Below are positions 7,580 through 16,372 of a DNA stretch of 29,727 bases, piece after piece. The notes below the pieces were generated by a model. That model was not told the DNA's origin, did no database searches, and saw only the letters and a program-made list of their open reading frames with translations. The translations under genes were made by a program, and so were the position numbers. Numbering within the stretch: position 1 is the stretch's first letter; each line of letters opens with the position of its first letter. This DNA comes from Bacteroidales bacterium (GTDB taxonomy: Bacteria; Bacteroidota; Bacteroidia; Bacteroidales; UBA932), in assembly GCA_016291185.1 (NCBI GenBank), contig JAEFAI010000029.1, positions 1 through 29,727 of the forward strand, in the 5' to 3' direction.

Positions 7580-9787
7580 ATGATGAAGAAGATATTTCTT
7601 TTGATCGCAGGCCTGGCGGGGGCCATCTCCCTGCAGGCCCAGCCCGCCGGTGGCTTCGGCGGCTTCCAGATGCCCAAGATCGACGTCCACTGCTCCGAGC
7701 AGTTCAAGGACATTGACTACGCGGGTGACGGCCAGGTCTATCACCAACTGGATGTCTATTTGCCGCGTATGCAGAAGGCTTCCTATCCGGTCGTGGTCCA
7801 CATCTACGGCAGCGCCTGGTATTCCAACAATTCCAAGGGCATGGCTGACCTCGGCACCATCGTGAACGCCCTGCTCGATGCCGGTTACGCCGTGGTTTGC
7901 CCGAACCACCGTTCCTCGCAGGACGCCAAGTTCCCGGCCCAGATCCAGGACATCAAGGGTGTGGTCCGCTGGGTGCGCGCCAATGCTGACAAGTATCATT
8001 TCGATCCTTCCTTCGTGGCCACGTCCGGCTTCTCTTCCGGCGGCCACCTCGCTTCGCTGGCCGCGACGAGCGGCGGTGTGCAGGAACTGGAAGGCAACGT
8101 GGGTGGCAACCTCGAGTTCAGCAGCCGCGTGAATGCGGCCTGCGACTGGTCCGGCCCCGTGGATCTCAACTACATGAGCTGCGGCGCAGCCGAGGACACC
8201 TGGAACCACGCTCCCGAGGAGGCCGTGATGGGCTTCTCCTTCAAGGGCAATGAGGAGCGCTTCAAGGCGCTGAACGCCACTAACTACATCGACCCCAACG
8301 ATCCGCCGGTGGTCGTCTTCCACGGCACGGCCGACAACGTGGTGCCTCACTGCGTGGGTGTCCGTCTCTATGAGATGCTGGACAAGGCCGGTGTCCGCAC
8401 CGAACTCTACCTCGTGGACGGCGGCGGCCACGGCTTCAACATGTACACGGAGTACACGCTCCGCTCCATGACCAACTTCCTCGACAAGGTCCGCTTCGAG
8501 AAGGGCGGCAGCTTCGTGACCGGCACGAACCCGGTGATTACCAATCAGTTCTCCGCCGACCCGTCCGCGCACGTGTTCAATGGCCGCCTGTATCTCTATC
8601 CTTCCCACGACATCCCGACCGTGAAGTATCAGGGCGAGCAGCCGTGGTTCTGCATGTCCGACTACCACGTCTATTCCACCGACGACATGACCCACTGGAC
8701 CGACCACGGCAACATCGTGGACCAGAAGGACGTTCCCTGGGGCGACCCGAAGGCCAACTCGATGTGGGCCCCGGACTGCGTGGAGAAGGACGGCAAGTAC
8801 TATTTCTACTTCCCGAACGCGCCCAAGCGCGGCCGTGGCTTCGGCTTTGGCATCGGCGTGGCCGTCTCCGACAGCCCCTCCGGTCCTTTCACCATCGAGG
8901 AGAACACCGTGCAGGGTACGGGTGGTATCGACCCCTGCGTCTTCAAGGACAATGACGGCACCATCTACATCATCTGGTCCGGCATGGGCCTGCGCGGCGC
9001 CAAGCTTGCCGACAACATGACCTCGATCGAGGGTCCGGCCGTCCGTCTGGACGAGACCTTCCCGAAGGGCCAGACCGAAGGCCCGTTCATGTTCCGCCGC
9101 GGCGACAAGTATTATCTGACTTATCCTTGGGTGCGCCTGGACGGCGGCACCGAGACCCTCTGCTACGCCATGTCCGACAGCCCGCTGGGCCCGTACGAGT
9201 TCAAGGGTGTGTTCATGGAGGAGTCTCCGGTCGGTTGCTGGACCAACCACCATTCCTTCGTGGAGTTCAAGGGTGAGTGGTACCTCTTCTACCACCACAA
9301 CGATTTCAGCCCGACCTTCGACAAGAACCGCTCCGTGCGCGTGGACAAGGTGTCCTTCCGCGAGGACGGCACCATCATCCCGGTCGTTCCGACCTGGCGC
9401 GGCGTGGGTTACCTCAAGGCTTCCGACGAGCTGAACATCGACCGATACAGCGAGTGCGTGGGTGCGAAGATCGACTACCTCGACGAGTACAACTACTTCG
9501 CCGGCTGGAAGGTCCGCTTCACGCAGCCGTACGACCGCGTGCGCTTCAACGACGTGGATTTCGGCGCCAAGGCTCCGAAGAACATCGTCCTGCGCGCCAA
9601 GGGTGACGGCGCCGTGTTGAACGTCACCGTCGGTGCCGGCAAGAGCGTGGCCTACACGATCCCGGCTTCCGCCGACTGGACCGAGGTGGTCCTCCCGGCC
9701 AAGCAGGGCAAGGCCGTCGGCATGCAGGACATCACCGCCGAGCTTGCCTCCGGCTCCATCGAGATCGACTGGATCTCCTTCCGCTAG
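7580..9787 (+). CDS. Secreted bifunctional esterase / GH43 glycosidase with C-terminal CBM6-like domain
   Basis: A signal peptide (1-20, ending LQA) leads a 735-residue protein with two catalytic modules. Residues about 35-308 form an alpha/beta hydrolase of the acetyl/feruloyl xylan esterase type (BD-FAE-like). It has HIYGSAW for the oxyanion hole, nucleophile S152 in GFSSG, D252 in HGTADNVVP and H284 in GGGHGF. Residues about 312-610 form a GH43 five-bladed propeller with base D327 (SADPSAHVF), pKa-tuning D451 (GIDPCVF) and acid E500 (TEGPFMF). The rest (about 612-735) reads as a CBM6-like jelly roll ending in IEIDWISFR. The likely role is removal of ester groups and release of arabinose or xylose from decorated xylan in one polypeptide. 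The second codon is also ATG, so the true start may be 7583. It is monocistronic between its own promoter and a strong terminator. GH43 specificity cannot be set from sequence alone. Confidence 0.88.
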   Translation: MMKKIFLLIAGLAGAISLQAQPAGGFGGFQMPKIDVHCSEQFKDIDYAGDGQVYHQLDVYLPRMQKASYPVVVHIYGSAWYSNNSKGMADLGTIVNALLDAGYAVVCPNHRSSQDAKFPAQIQDIKGVVRWVRANADKYHFDPSFVATSGFSSGGHLASLAATSGGVQELEGNVGGNLEFSSRVNAACDWSGPVDLNYMSCGAAEDTWNHAPEEAVMGFSFKGNEERFKALNATNYIDPNDPPVVVFHGTADNVVPHCVGVRLYEMLDKAGVRTELYLVDGGGHGFNMYTEYTLRSMTNFLDKVRFEKGGSFVTGTNPVITNQFSADPSAHVFNGRLYLYPSHDIPTVKYQGEQPWFCMSDYHVYSTDDMTHWTDHGNIVDQKDVPWGDPKANSMWAPDCVEKDGKYYFYFPNAPKRGRGFGFGIGVAVSDSPSGPFTIEENTVQGTGGIDPCVFKDNDGTIYIIWSGMGLRGAKLADNMTSIEGPAVRLDETFPKGQTEGPFMFRRGDKYYLTYPWVRLDGGTETLCYAMSDSPLGPYEFKGVFMEESPVGCWTNHHSFVEFKGEWYLFYHHNDFSPTFDKNRSVRVDKVSFREDGTIIPVVPTWRGVGYLKASDELNIDRYSECVGAKIDYLDEYNYFAGWKVRFTQPYDRVRFNDVDFGAKAPKNIVLRAKGDGAVLNVTVGAGKSVAYTIPASADWTEVVLPAKQGKAVGMQDITAELASGSIEIDWISFR

Positions 9788-9845
9788 GCTAATTACCGGT
9801 GGGCTAACCCCCCGGACCCCGGGGGCGCTTAGCTCCGAATCCACT

Positions 9846-9899
9846 AAGCAAATCCGGAACTGAAACATGACGTTTTCAGTTCCGGATTTGCTTTTTTCC
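9846..9899 (+). terminator. Strong rho-independent terminator
   Basis: A perfect 20-bp stem (9846-9865 with 9874-9893, arm core GCAAATCCGGAACTGAAA) closes an 8-base loop and is followed by further T to 9897. It ends the esterase-GH43 transcript. It also lies 3' of the convergent GH51 gene but lacks a T-run on that strand. The preceding bases 9808-9825 hold a C-run/G-run symmetry (CCCCCCGGACCCCGGGGG). Confidence 0.9.
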
Positions 9900-9926
9900 G
9901 ATTCTGTAACAGAATTCGGTGGTTTT

Positions 9927-12470
9927 CTATTCCCGATTCAGGGTGATGACGCCGGCGGAGAGGGGAGCGACGGTCACGACGAGGCGGTCGGACCCGTCGG
10001 CTGCGGTCAGCGGCAGGGCCTGGGCCTGGCGGACGAGGGCGTGAGGCTGCTCCATCGTGTTGGCGGCGAGCAGGTCGCCCGGGGCGTAGAATTCGTATTC
10101 AGCGCCGGAGAGGGGACCCCAGTTGCCGTCGAGCGTCAGGGTGTAGGCGGTGTCGGTGGGGTTGACCACCTTGACGATGACGCTGCCGGCGTTCCGGGCC
10201 AGGGTGGCGGAGACGCTCAGGTCTTTCGTATCTCCCTCATACGCCAGGCGATACGGCGCGTAGTGGTCCTCCCAGAGCTCGGTGACGAGGTAGTTCGGGG
10301 CGCAGAAGAGACCCTGGTAGTCGAAGTTGATGAAGGCGTTGTCCCAGTCGGGAGCGTCGGTGCGGCGGATGAAGAGCGCCGCGGCGCCCATCGCCACCAC
10401 GTCCAGGTTCTCGCAGACGTTCAGGAAGCCGCCGGCGAACAGGCCCGTGCGCCAGTCGGTGCTGTTGAGATTCCACTCGGAGATGAACAGCTTGATGTTG
10501 GGGTTCGGGCATGTCGCGATCATATCCGCGTAATGCTGGTACTGCTGCGCGAGGCGGGCGGGACCGGTAGCGTAGCCGCCCTGCTGCTCGTAGTGGTGCA
10601 GGGACATGTAGTCGAAGTAGCGGCCGGAGCGGTTCAGGAAGGCCTCGTCCTCCGGGAAGCCGCCGCAGACGATGATCTTGATCGACGGATCGACGGCGCG
10701 CATGGCCGTGGAATAGTCGCGGACACACTTCTCGTAGCGCTCGATGCCCATTTCCCACATCTCATTGTCGATCTCCCAGTACTTGACGTTGTAGGGCTCC
10801 GGATGGCCGTTGGCGGCGCGCTTGGCGCCCCATTCGCCCGTGGCGGGCTCGTTGCAGTAGCGCAGCCAGTTGACGGCATTTTCCAGCAACTGCTGGTACT
10901 CGGACTCCGGACGCTCGAAGCCCACGCTCACCACGATGACGGGCTCGGAATCCATCTCGCGACAGAAGCGGATGAACTCGTCGGTGCCGAAGCAGTTCTG
11001 GTCGTAGTCCAGCCACTGCCAGTGGTCCCAGCGGCGGCGGGCCTCCTGCGGGCCGATGCCCCATTTCCAGTCGTACTGGGCGGCATAACCGCCGCCCGGC
11101 CAGCGCAGGCAGGTCGGATGCAGGTCCTTGACGGCCTGGAAAATGTCCGGCCGGAAGCCGCCGAGGGCTTGGCCGGCACGGGTACCCAGGGAGGCCTGGT
11201 CAATGAGCAGGGTGCCGTCCTCGGCGGCGATGGCGAAGTCCGCATCGCCTTCGTAGGCCCCAGCGTCAAGGGTAAATTCAAATTTCTGCCAGTCGGGCGA
11301 AGGGCAGCCCAGGCTTTGGCGAACGATCCACTGGCCGTCCTTACGCAGCCCGACGCTCAGGCGCGCCCGGCCGTCGCCTTTGGCATAGACGGAGCCCACG
11401 AAGGGATCGCCGGGCCGCACGGCCTGAGGCCCTTGCTGCAGACCGGAGGCGCCCTTGGCAGCGATCTGCTGGGCGTAATCCATATTGACCGCGTCGCCCA
11501 TCACTAACTTGAAGGCGGCATCGCCGAAGGCGGTCCACTCAGGAGCGACATCCGGCACGCGAACCTGCTCGGGCAGGCCCTCAAAGAGGATCTGCTTGCC
11601 GCTGCTGATGCGGATGTTGCGGTAGAGGGCTTCGGTGTAATTCTCCCAGAGGGTAATCGTATTCTCCCGGCGGCTGGTGGGGACGCTCTTGGAAAGGATC
11701 TTCCGGCCGTCCCACCACACGGTAATGTTCTTACCGCGGCAGCTGACCTTGACGTGGTGCCAGGTCTGCTGGTCGATCTGCGTCGCCTGCGCGCCCTTCG
11801 TGGCGAAAGACTCCAGCGCCACGACCTTGCGGGTGCGGCCGCCGAAGAAGGGAACTTCCTTCTCCACGCGCGTGGCGAGGGAGAATTCGGCGCTGACCGC
11901 CTGCTTCTGGGCCTGGGCGAGGGCCTGCGCTTGCCGGTCGGCCTCGATCTGGGCCTCGGTCTGCGCGAGGGTGAAACGCTGCCCCTCGTAGGCGGGGTCG
12001 TAGAGTCGCAGGAAATACGGCTCGCCGTCGGCCTGGTCCTTCACGGCGAAGCGCAGGTCCAGCAGGCCGCCGCTCCAGCGCCGTCCCGGGAGCTTGTAGG
12101 CGCGCCACTTCACGTCCATCTCGATGTCGTAGCTGTCCGTGTCGAGCTTCACCAGCTCGATAGGCTGTTCGTAGCGGGTGGGCGAGTGCAGCACGTCGGA
12201 GGCATCGGCGAACCAGCCGTCGAAGTAGCCGTCGCGCGGGGCGATGCCGGGGTAGTGCTCCGGCTCGAAGGAGCGGCCGTAAATGATCTCCTGCCAGACG
12301 CCGTTGTTGGCGGAGAAATAGATGTGCTCGAAGAGCTGGCCGTAGATGAGCGGATCGATCTGTCCGTCGATGTCTTTGGCGTTGATCCGGAGGCTGACGG
12401 AGTCCTGGGCCTGGGCGGCAAAGCCCGCCAGGAGTGCCCCGAGAAGGAAGATGCGTCTCAGTGTTATCAT
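9927..12470 (-). CDS. GH51 alpha-L-arabinofuranosidase, secreted
   Basis: Exo-acting arabinofuranosidase removing arabinose side chains from arabinoxylan or arabinan. From the ATG at 12470 it has 847 residues with signal peptide MITLRRIFLLGALLAGFAAQAQ. GH51 features are DPLIYGQLFEHIYFSANNGVW near the start, RWPGGGYAAQYDWKWGIGP, acid/base E570 in WEIDNEMW, nucleophile E665 in FISEWNLNS, and a C-terminal beta domain. Residues about 100-300 form an inserted LamG/concanavalin-like sandwich (WHHVKVSCRGKNITVWWDGRKIL), itself interrupted by an Ala/Gln-rich helical stretch (about 169-207). A carbohydrate-binding-like region spans about 300-435. An upstream ATG at 12494 would lie inside the -7 box, so it is rejected. 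It is divergent from the GH3 operon. Confidence 0.93.
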   Translation of the reverse strand: MITLRRIFLLGALLAGFAAQAQDSVSLRINAKDIDGQIDPLIYGQLFEHIYFSANNGVWQEIIYGRSFEPEHYPGIAPRDGYFDGWFADASDVLHSPTRYEQPIELVKLDTDSYDIEMDVKWRAYKLPGRRWSGGLLDLRFAVKDQADGEPYFLRLYDPAYEGQRFTLAQTEAQIEADRQAQALAQAQKQAVSAEFSLATRVEKEVPFFGGRTRKVVALESFATKGAQATQIDQQTWHHVKVSCRGKNITVWWDGRKILSKSVPTSRRENTITLWENYTEALYRNIRISSGKQILFEGLPEQVRVPDVAPEWTAFGDAAFKLVMGDAVNMDYAQQIAAKGASGLQQGPQAVRPGDPFVGSVYAKGDGRARLSVGLRKDGQWIVRQSLGCPSPDWQKFEFTLDAGAYEGDADFAIAAEDGTLLIDQASLGTRAGQALGGFRPDIFQAVKDLHPTCLRWPGGGYAAQYDWKWGIGPQEARRRWDHWQWLDYDQNCFGTDEFIRFCREMDSEPVIVVSVGFERPESEYQQLLENAVNWLRYCNEPATGEWGAKRAANGHPEPYNVKYWEIDNEMWEMGIERYEKCVRDYSTAMRAVDPSIKIIVCGGFPEDEAFLNRSGRYFDYMSLHHYEQQGGYATGPARLAQQYQHYADMIATCPNPNIKLFISEWNLNSTDWRTGLFAGGFLNVCENLDVVAMGAAALFIRRTDAPDWDNAFINFDYQGLFCAPNYLVTELWEDHYAPYRLAYEGDTKDLSVSATLARNAGSVIVKVVNPTDTAYTLTLDGNWGPLSGAEYEFYAPGDLLAANTMEQPHALVRQAQALPLTAADGSDRLVVTVAPLSAGVITLNRE

Positions 12471-12491
12471 TTTGATAAAAATTGTTACATA

Positions 12492-12499
12492 CAAATATA
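12492..12499 (-). promoter_or_regulatory. -7 box of the GH51 gene
   Basis: TATATTTG on the minus strand, a perfect TAnnTTTG, sits 21 bases before the ATG at 12470 and shares a compact divergent promoter region with the GH3 operon. Confidence 0.65.
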
Positions 12500-12519
12500 G
12501 ATAAATTGGGAATAATCCG

Positions 12520-12527
12520 TACCTTTG
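12520..12527 (+). promoter_or_regulatory. -7 box of the xylan operon
   Basis: TACCTTTG fits TAnnTTTG and gives a leader of about 40 bases before the GH3 ATG at 12575. A TTG lies at 12506-12508, closer than the usual -33 spacing. Confidence 0.6.
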
Positions 12528-12574
12528 AATACATACACAGAAACAAAGCCAATAATCTCTGTTACAAAACCAAT

Positions 12575-15500
12575 ATGAACTGTATCCGTAAAGTATTCAT
12601 GACAGGAGCGCTGGCGCTGGTCGCCGGCGTTTCCGTGCTGGCGCAGGACAGCCAGCTGCCGATTTACCTGAACACGGCTTACTCTTTCGAGGAGCGCGCG
12701 ACGGACCTGGTCTCGCGCCTCACGCTCGAGGAGAAGCAGAGCCTGCTGGGTAACAACATGGCCGCCGTGCCGCGGCTCGGCATCAAGAACTACAACGTCT
12801 GGAGCGAGGCCCTGCACGGCGTGCTCGCCGGTGCCAACCCCTCCGTGGGGCTTCTCGGCCCGACTTCCTATCCGAACAGCGTGGCCATCGGCTCCACCTG
12901 GGATCCTTCCGTGGCTGAGTGGATGGCGGATGCCATCGCCGACGAGGGTCGCGCCATCTTCCAGACCGGCACGAAGGGCCTGACCTTCTGGTCGCCGGTC
13001 GTCGAGCCGGTCCGTGACCCCCGCTGGGGCCGTACCGGCGAGTCCTATGGCGAGGATCCGTTCCTCGCGGCCGAAATGGCCCGCGGCTTCGTGCGCGGCA
13101 TGATGGGCGCTGACGCGAAATACCTCAAGGCCGTCCCGACGGCCAAGCATTATTTCGCGAACAACAGCGAATTCGACCGCCACGTCAGCAGCTCCAATAT
13201 GGACAGCCGCGACATGCGTGAATTCTACCTCTACCCGTACAAGCGCCTGATCGAAGACGAGAAGCTCCCTTCCATCATGTCCTCCTACAACGCCGTCAAT
13301 CACGTCCCGACGTCCGCGAGCGCCTTCTACCTCGACACGCTGGCCCGCCGGACCTACGGTATGAAGGGCTATGTGACGGGCGACTGCGCCGCCATCCAGG
13401 ACATCTTCGACGGCCACTACTATGCCGCCACGCGCGAAATCGCCACGGCGATGGGCCTCGAGGCTGGCGTGGATTCCGACTGCGGAAGCATCTACCAGCG
13501 CTACGCGATCAGCGCCTACGAGCAGGGCATCCTGCCGATGGCTCACATCGACCGCGCGCTCATCAATATGTTCACCATCCGCATGCGTACGGGCGAATTC
13601 GACCCTGAGCAGATGGTGCCCTACACCAAGTTCGAGGCGGCCCGTGTGGCATCCGCCGCGCACCGCGCCCTGGCGGCCGAGATCGCCGTCCGCACGCCGG
13701 TCCTGCTCAAGAACGAGGGCAAGGCCTTGCCGATCGATCCCAAGGCCATCAAGAGCATCGCGCTCATCGGTCCGCAGGCCGACGACGTGGAGCTCGGCCC
13801 GTACTCCGGCCGTCCGGAGGCCTCCGCGATGATTTCCCCGTATGCGGGCATCAAGGCCTGGCTCGCGCAGAAGGGCTATGACGTGGACGTGCGCCTGGCC
13901 GTGGGCGGCGACATCAAGAGCAAGAGCAACCTGCTCTACGTCGCTTACTTTGAAATTGAGAAGACGGACGGCTCCGTGACCCGCTACGACGCCACCAAGT
14001 ACACCGCTGCCGCCGACGGCATCACCGTCGGCTCCGGCATGGGCGAGGAAGAGCAGGTCCGCACCATCGACGACGGTTCCTGGACGGCCTACGACAACGT
14101 CGATATCACCAACATCGAGAATATCACCGTCGGCCTGAACATCCCGACCGAGGGCGGCATCGTCGAGGTCCGCGTGGGCGGCCCGGACGGCAACCTGATC
14201 GGCCGCATCGAGGCTACGAAGGCCTCCGGCGCACGCGTGGGCGGAGTCTATGGCGCCAGCATGCCGATGAAGACCAACGCCTTGAAGCTCGGCTTCAACG
14301 GCCCGCAGACGGTCTATCTGGTCTATAAGGCCCCGACCGACGCCCCGATCGACGAGGCAACCCTCAAGACCGCACGGGAGGCCGACGTGGCCGTGGTGTT
14401 CGTCGGTACCGACGAAAACACCGCCACGGAGGAGGCCGACCGCCTCACCCTGCTCTTGCCGGGCAACCAGATGGCCCTGATCCAGGCTGTCGCCGCCGTG
14501 AATCCGCACACCGTCGTGGTGATGCAGACCCTCGGCTGCGTGGAGGTGGAGGAATTCCGCCACCTCGCGAACATCGGCGGCATCCTCTGGACCGGCTACA
14601 ACGGCCAGGCCCAGGGCGAAGCCATCCCGCGTCTGCTCTTCGGCGAAGTCTCCCCGGGCGGCAAGCTGAACGCCACCTGGTTCAAGAGCGTGAAGGACCT
14701 TCCGGCCATCACCGACTACAACCTCCGCCGCAGCTCCGGCAACGCCGGCCGCACCCTCTGGTACTTCGACCAGGAGGTCTCGTACCCCTTCGGCTACGGC
14801 CTGAGCTACACGACCTTCGAATACAGCAACTTCCGCATCAGCCGCAGCGCGATCACCCCGAACGACAAGATCACGCTCTGCGTGGATGTGACCAATACCG
14901 GCGATTACAGCGCCGACGAGGTGGTGCAGATCTATGTCCGCACCCCGGACAGCCCGGCCTCCCTGGAGCGTCCGGCGAAGCGCCTCAAGGGCTTCCGGCG
15001 CGTGACCATCCCGCGCGGTCAGACCCGCACCGTCAGCATTGAGATCGACTGCGCTGACCTCTGGTTCTGGGACATGGAGGCAGACCGCATGACCTACGAC
15101 CAGGGCCGTTACGTCTTCGAGTTCGGCTCCTCCTCGCAGGACATCCGCGGCAGCGTGACAGCCACGATGTCCGGCGCGCTGAAGCGCAGCCTCAAGACCG
15201 TCTGGGCCAGTTGCGACGCTTCCGTGCTCCGCATCGGCCAGACCGCACAGGCTTCCTTCTCCGCCTGTATGAACGACGACAGTTTCTATGAGGGCGCCCA
15301 GGCCGCCTGGCGGAGCAACAACCCGTCCGTGGTGAGCGTCGCTGCCGACGGCACCGTGAAAGCCGTCTCGATGGGCGTTGCCACCGTGACCTGCGCTGTG
15401 ACCATCGACGGCAAGACCGTCGAGGATACCTTCGCCGTGAAGGTGATGCCGAACCTCTCTCTCTCGAGCCTGAAGGTCGGCGGCAAAGCCGTGAAACTCG

Positions 15501-16372
15501 GCGATGCCGCTGCCATCAGCTATGTGCTCAAGGCCGGCAAGGCGCCGAAGGTGGAGGCCGTAGCTGCCGATCCCGCCATCCGGGTGAGCGTGAAGCAGGC
15601 CGAGGCCGTGCCCGGCACCGCCGTGGTGAGCCTTTGCGACGAGCAGACCGGCGACAGCCGCGAGATCCTGGTGAACTTCGGCACGAAGGGCGTCTCCGAC
15701 AGCTTCAAGAAGGGCGCGCTCGACAAGGCCTGGCGCTGGGTCCGCGAGGATGCCGACGCCTGGACGCTCTCCGGCGCGGACGGTCTCGTGCTGACCGCCG
15801 GCAAGGGCGACATCGCCCAGCGCAGCAACAACGCCTCCAACATCCTGCTCCAGAGCGCCAACAGCGACTGGACTGTGGAGACGAAGATGCATTGCTTCAC
15901 CGCTCCGGCCGCGCCTGCGCAGAATGCAGGTCTGGTGGCCTACCAGTGCGACGACAACTTCGTGAAATTCGCCTACGCCGCCACCTTCAACTTCCGCCGT
16001 CCTGCCGACGCCGGCCCCGCTGCGGGCCAGCTGCAGCTGACGGTCGAGGAGAACGGAGAGCAGAAGAGCTCCCTGAGCCTGCCGCTCGACGGCATCGTGG
16101 GTGCGGACAACGTGCTGTGGCTGCGCCTCTCCAAGCAGGGCGACAGCTACACCGCCGCTTACTCCGTCGATGGCAAGAAGTTCGTCGAGGTGGGCACGGT
16201 TCAGGCTGTCCTGAAGGACGTGCAGGCCGGCGTGATCGCCTGCGAGGGCGAGATGCCCGCGATGATGCGCGGCTTCGGCGGCCCCGGCCGCGGCGGCTTC
16301 CAGATGCCGCAGGCCGCACCGCTGAAGGTGGGCTTCTCTGACTTCAAGATCTCCAGCCGCGGCCTCAAGTAA
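12575..16372 (+). CDS. GH3 beta-xylosidase-like multidomain glycosidase
   Basis: Predicted to release xylose (possibly glucose or arabinose) from chain ends in the periplasm. The 1265 residues start with a signal peptide (1-23, SVLAQ). A GH3 N-terminal barrel follows with KHYFANNSEFDRH and nucleophile D270 in GYVTGDCAAI, a xylosidase-type variant of the SDW motif. The GH3 C-terminal domain is split by a CBM6-like jelly roll (about 455-590, YFEIEKTDGS to TVYLVYKAP). The likely acid/base Glu lies in GTDENTATEEADR. Further on are a fibronectin-III-like domain (about 752-825), a bacterial Ig-like Big_2 domain (about 892-958, WRSNNPSVVSVAADGTVKAV) and a C-terminal concanavalin-like sandwich (about 1038-1265) of the type seen behind GH43. 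The last two additions make it much longer than a standard GH3. The ATG at 12575 is chosen because earlier starts overlap the promoter and lack a signal peptide. Confidence 0.92.
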   Translation: MNCIRKVFMTGALALVAGVSVLAQDSQLPIYLNTAYSFEERATDLVSRLTLEEKQSLLGNNMAAVPRLGIKNYNVWSEALHGVLAGANPSVGLLGPTSYPNSVAIGSTWDPSVAEWMADAIADEGRAIFQTGTKGLTFWSPVVEPVRDPRWGRTGESYGEDPFLAAEMARGFVRGMMGADAKYLKAVPTAKHYFANNSEFDRHVSSSNMDSRDMREFYLYPYKRLIEDEKLPSIMSSYNAVNHVPTSASAFYLDTLARRTYGMKGYVTGDCAAIQDIFDGHYYAATREIATAMGLEAGVDSDCGSIYQRYAISAYEQGILPMAHIDRALINMFTIRMRTGEFDPEQMVPYTKFEAARVASAAHRALAAEIAVRTPVLLKNEGKALPIDPKAIKSIALIGPQADDVELGPYSGRPEASAMISPYAGIKAWLAQKGYDVDVRLAVGGDIKSKSNLLYVAYFEIEKTDGSVTRYDATKYTAAADGITVGSGMGEEEQVRTIDDGSWTAYDNVDITNIENITVGLNIPTEGGIVEVRVGGPDGNLIGRIEATKASGARVGGVYGASMPMKTNALKLGFNGPQTVYLVYKAPTDAPIDEATLKTAREADVAVVFVGTDENTATEEADRLTLLLPGNQMALIQAVAAVNPHTVVVMQTLGCVEVEEFRHLANIGGILWTGYNGQAQGEAIPRLLFGEVSPGGKLNATWFKSVKDLPAITDYNLRRSSGNAGRTLWYFDQEVSYPFGYGLSYTTFEYSNFRISRSAITPNDKITLCVDVTNTGDYSADEVVQIYVRTPDSPASLERPAKRLKGFRRVTIPRGQTRTVSIEIDCADLWFWDMEADRMTYDQGRYVFEFGSSSQDIRGSVTATMSGALKRSLKTVWASCDASVLRIGQTAQASFSACMNDDSFYEGAQAAWRSNNPSVVSVAADGTVKAVSMGVATVTCAVTIDGKTVEDTFAVKVMPNLSLSSLKVGGKAVKLGDAAAISYVLKAGKAPKVEAVAADPAIRVSVKQAEAVPGTAVVSLCDEQTGDSREILVNFGTKGVSDSFKKGALDKAWRWVREDADAWTLSGADGLVLTAGKGDIAQRSNNASNILLQSANSDWTVETKMHCFTAPAAPAQNAGLVAYQCDDNFVKFAYAATFNFRRPADAGPAAGQLQLTVEENGEQKSSLSLPLDGIVGADNVLWLRLSKQGDSYTAAYSVDGKKFVEVGTVQAVLKDVQAGVIACEGEMPAMMRGFGGPGRGGFQMPQAAPLKVGFSDFKISSRGLK

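Noticed and set aside
7577..9868. 763-codon open frame opposite the esterase-GH43 gene
   Set aside because: Mirror of codon bias in the real gene; it has no promoter and its product matches nothing.
9867..11507. 546-codon open frame on the plus strand opposite GH51
   Set aside because: It is antisense to a clear GH51 gene, rich in Gly, Val, Ala, Leu and Arg, and has no motif; long antisense frames are expected in GC-rich coding DNA.
12485..15892. 1135-codon open frame opposite the GH3 gene
   Set aside because: The GH3 frame carries all domain motifs; the antisense product is low-complexity His/Ala/Gly/Val sequence without family features.
7670..16310. Shared GGCTTCCAGATGCC stretch at about 7660-7675 and 16294-16311
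   Set aside because: The match is short and reflects the similar peptide GGFQMP in two Gly-rich segments; too short to claim a repeat.
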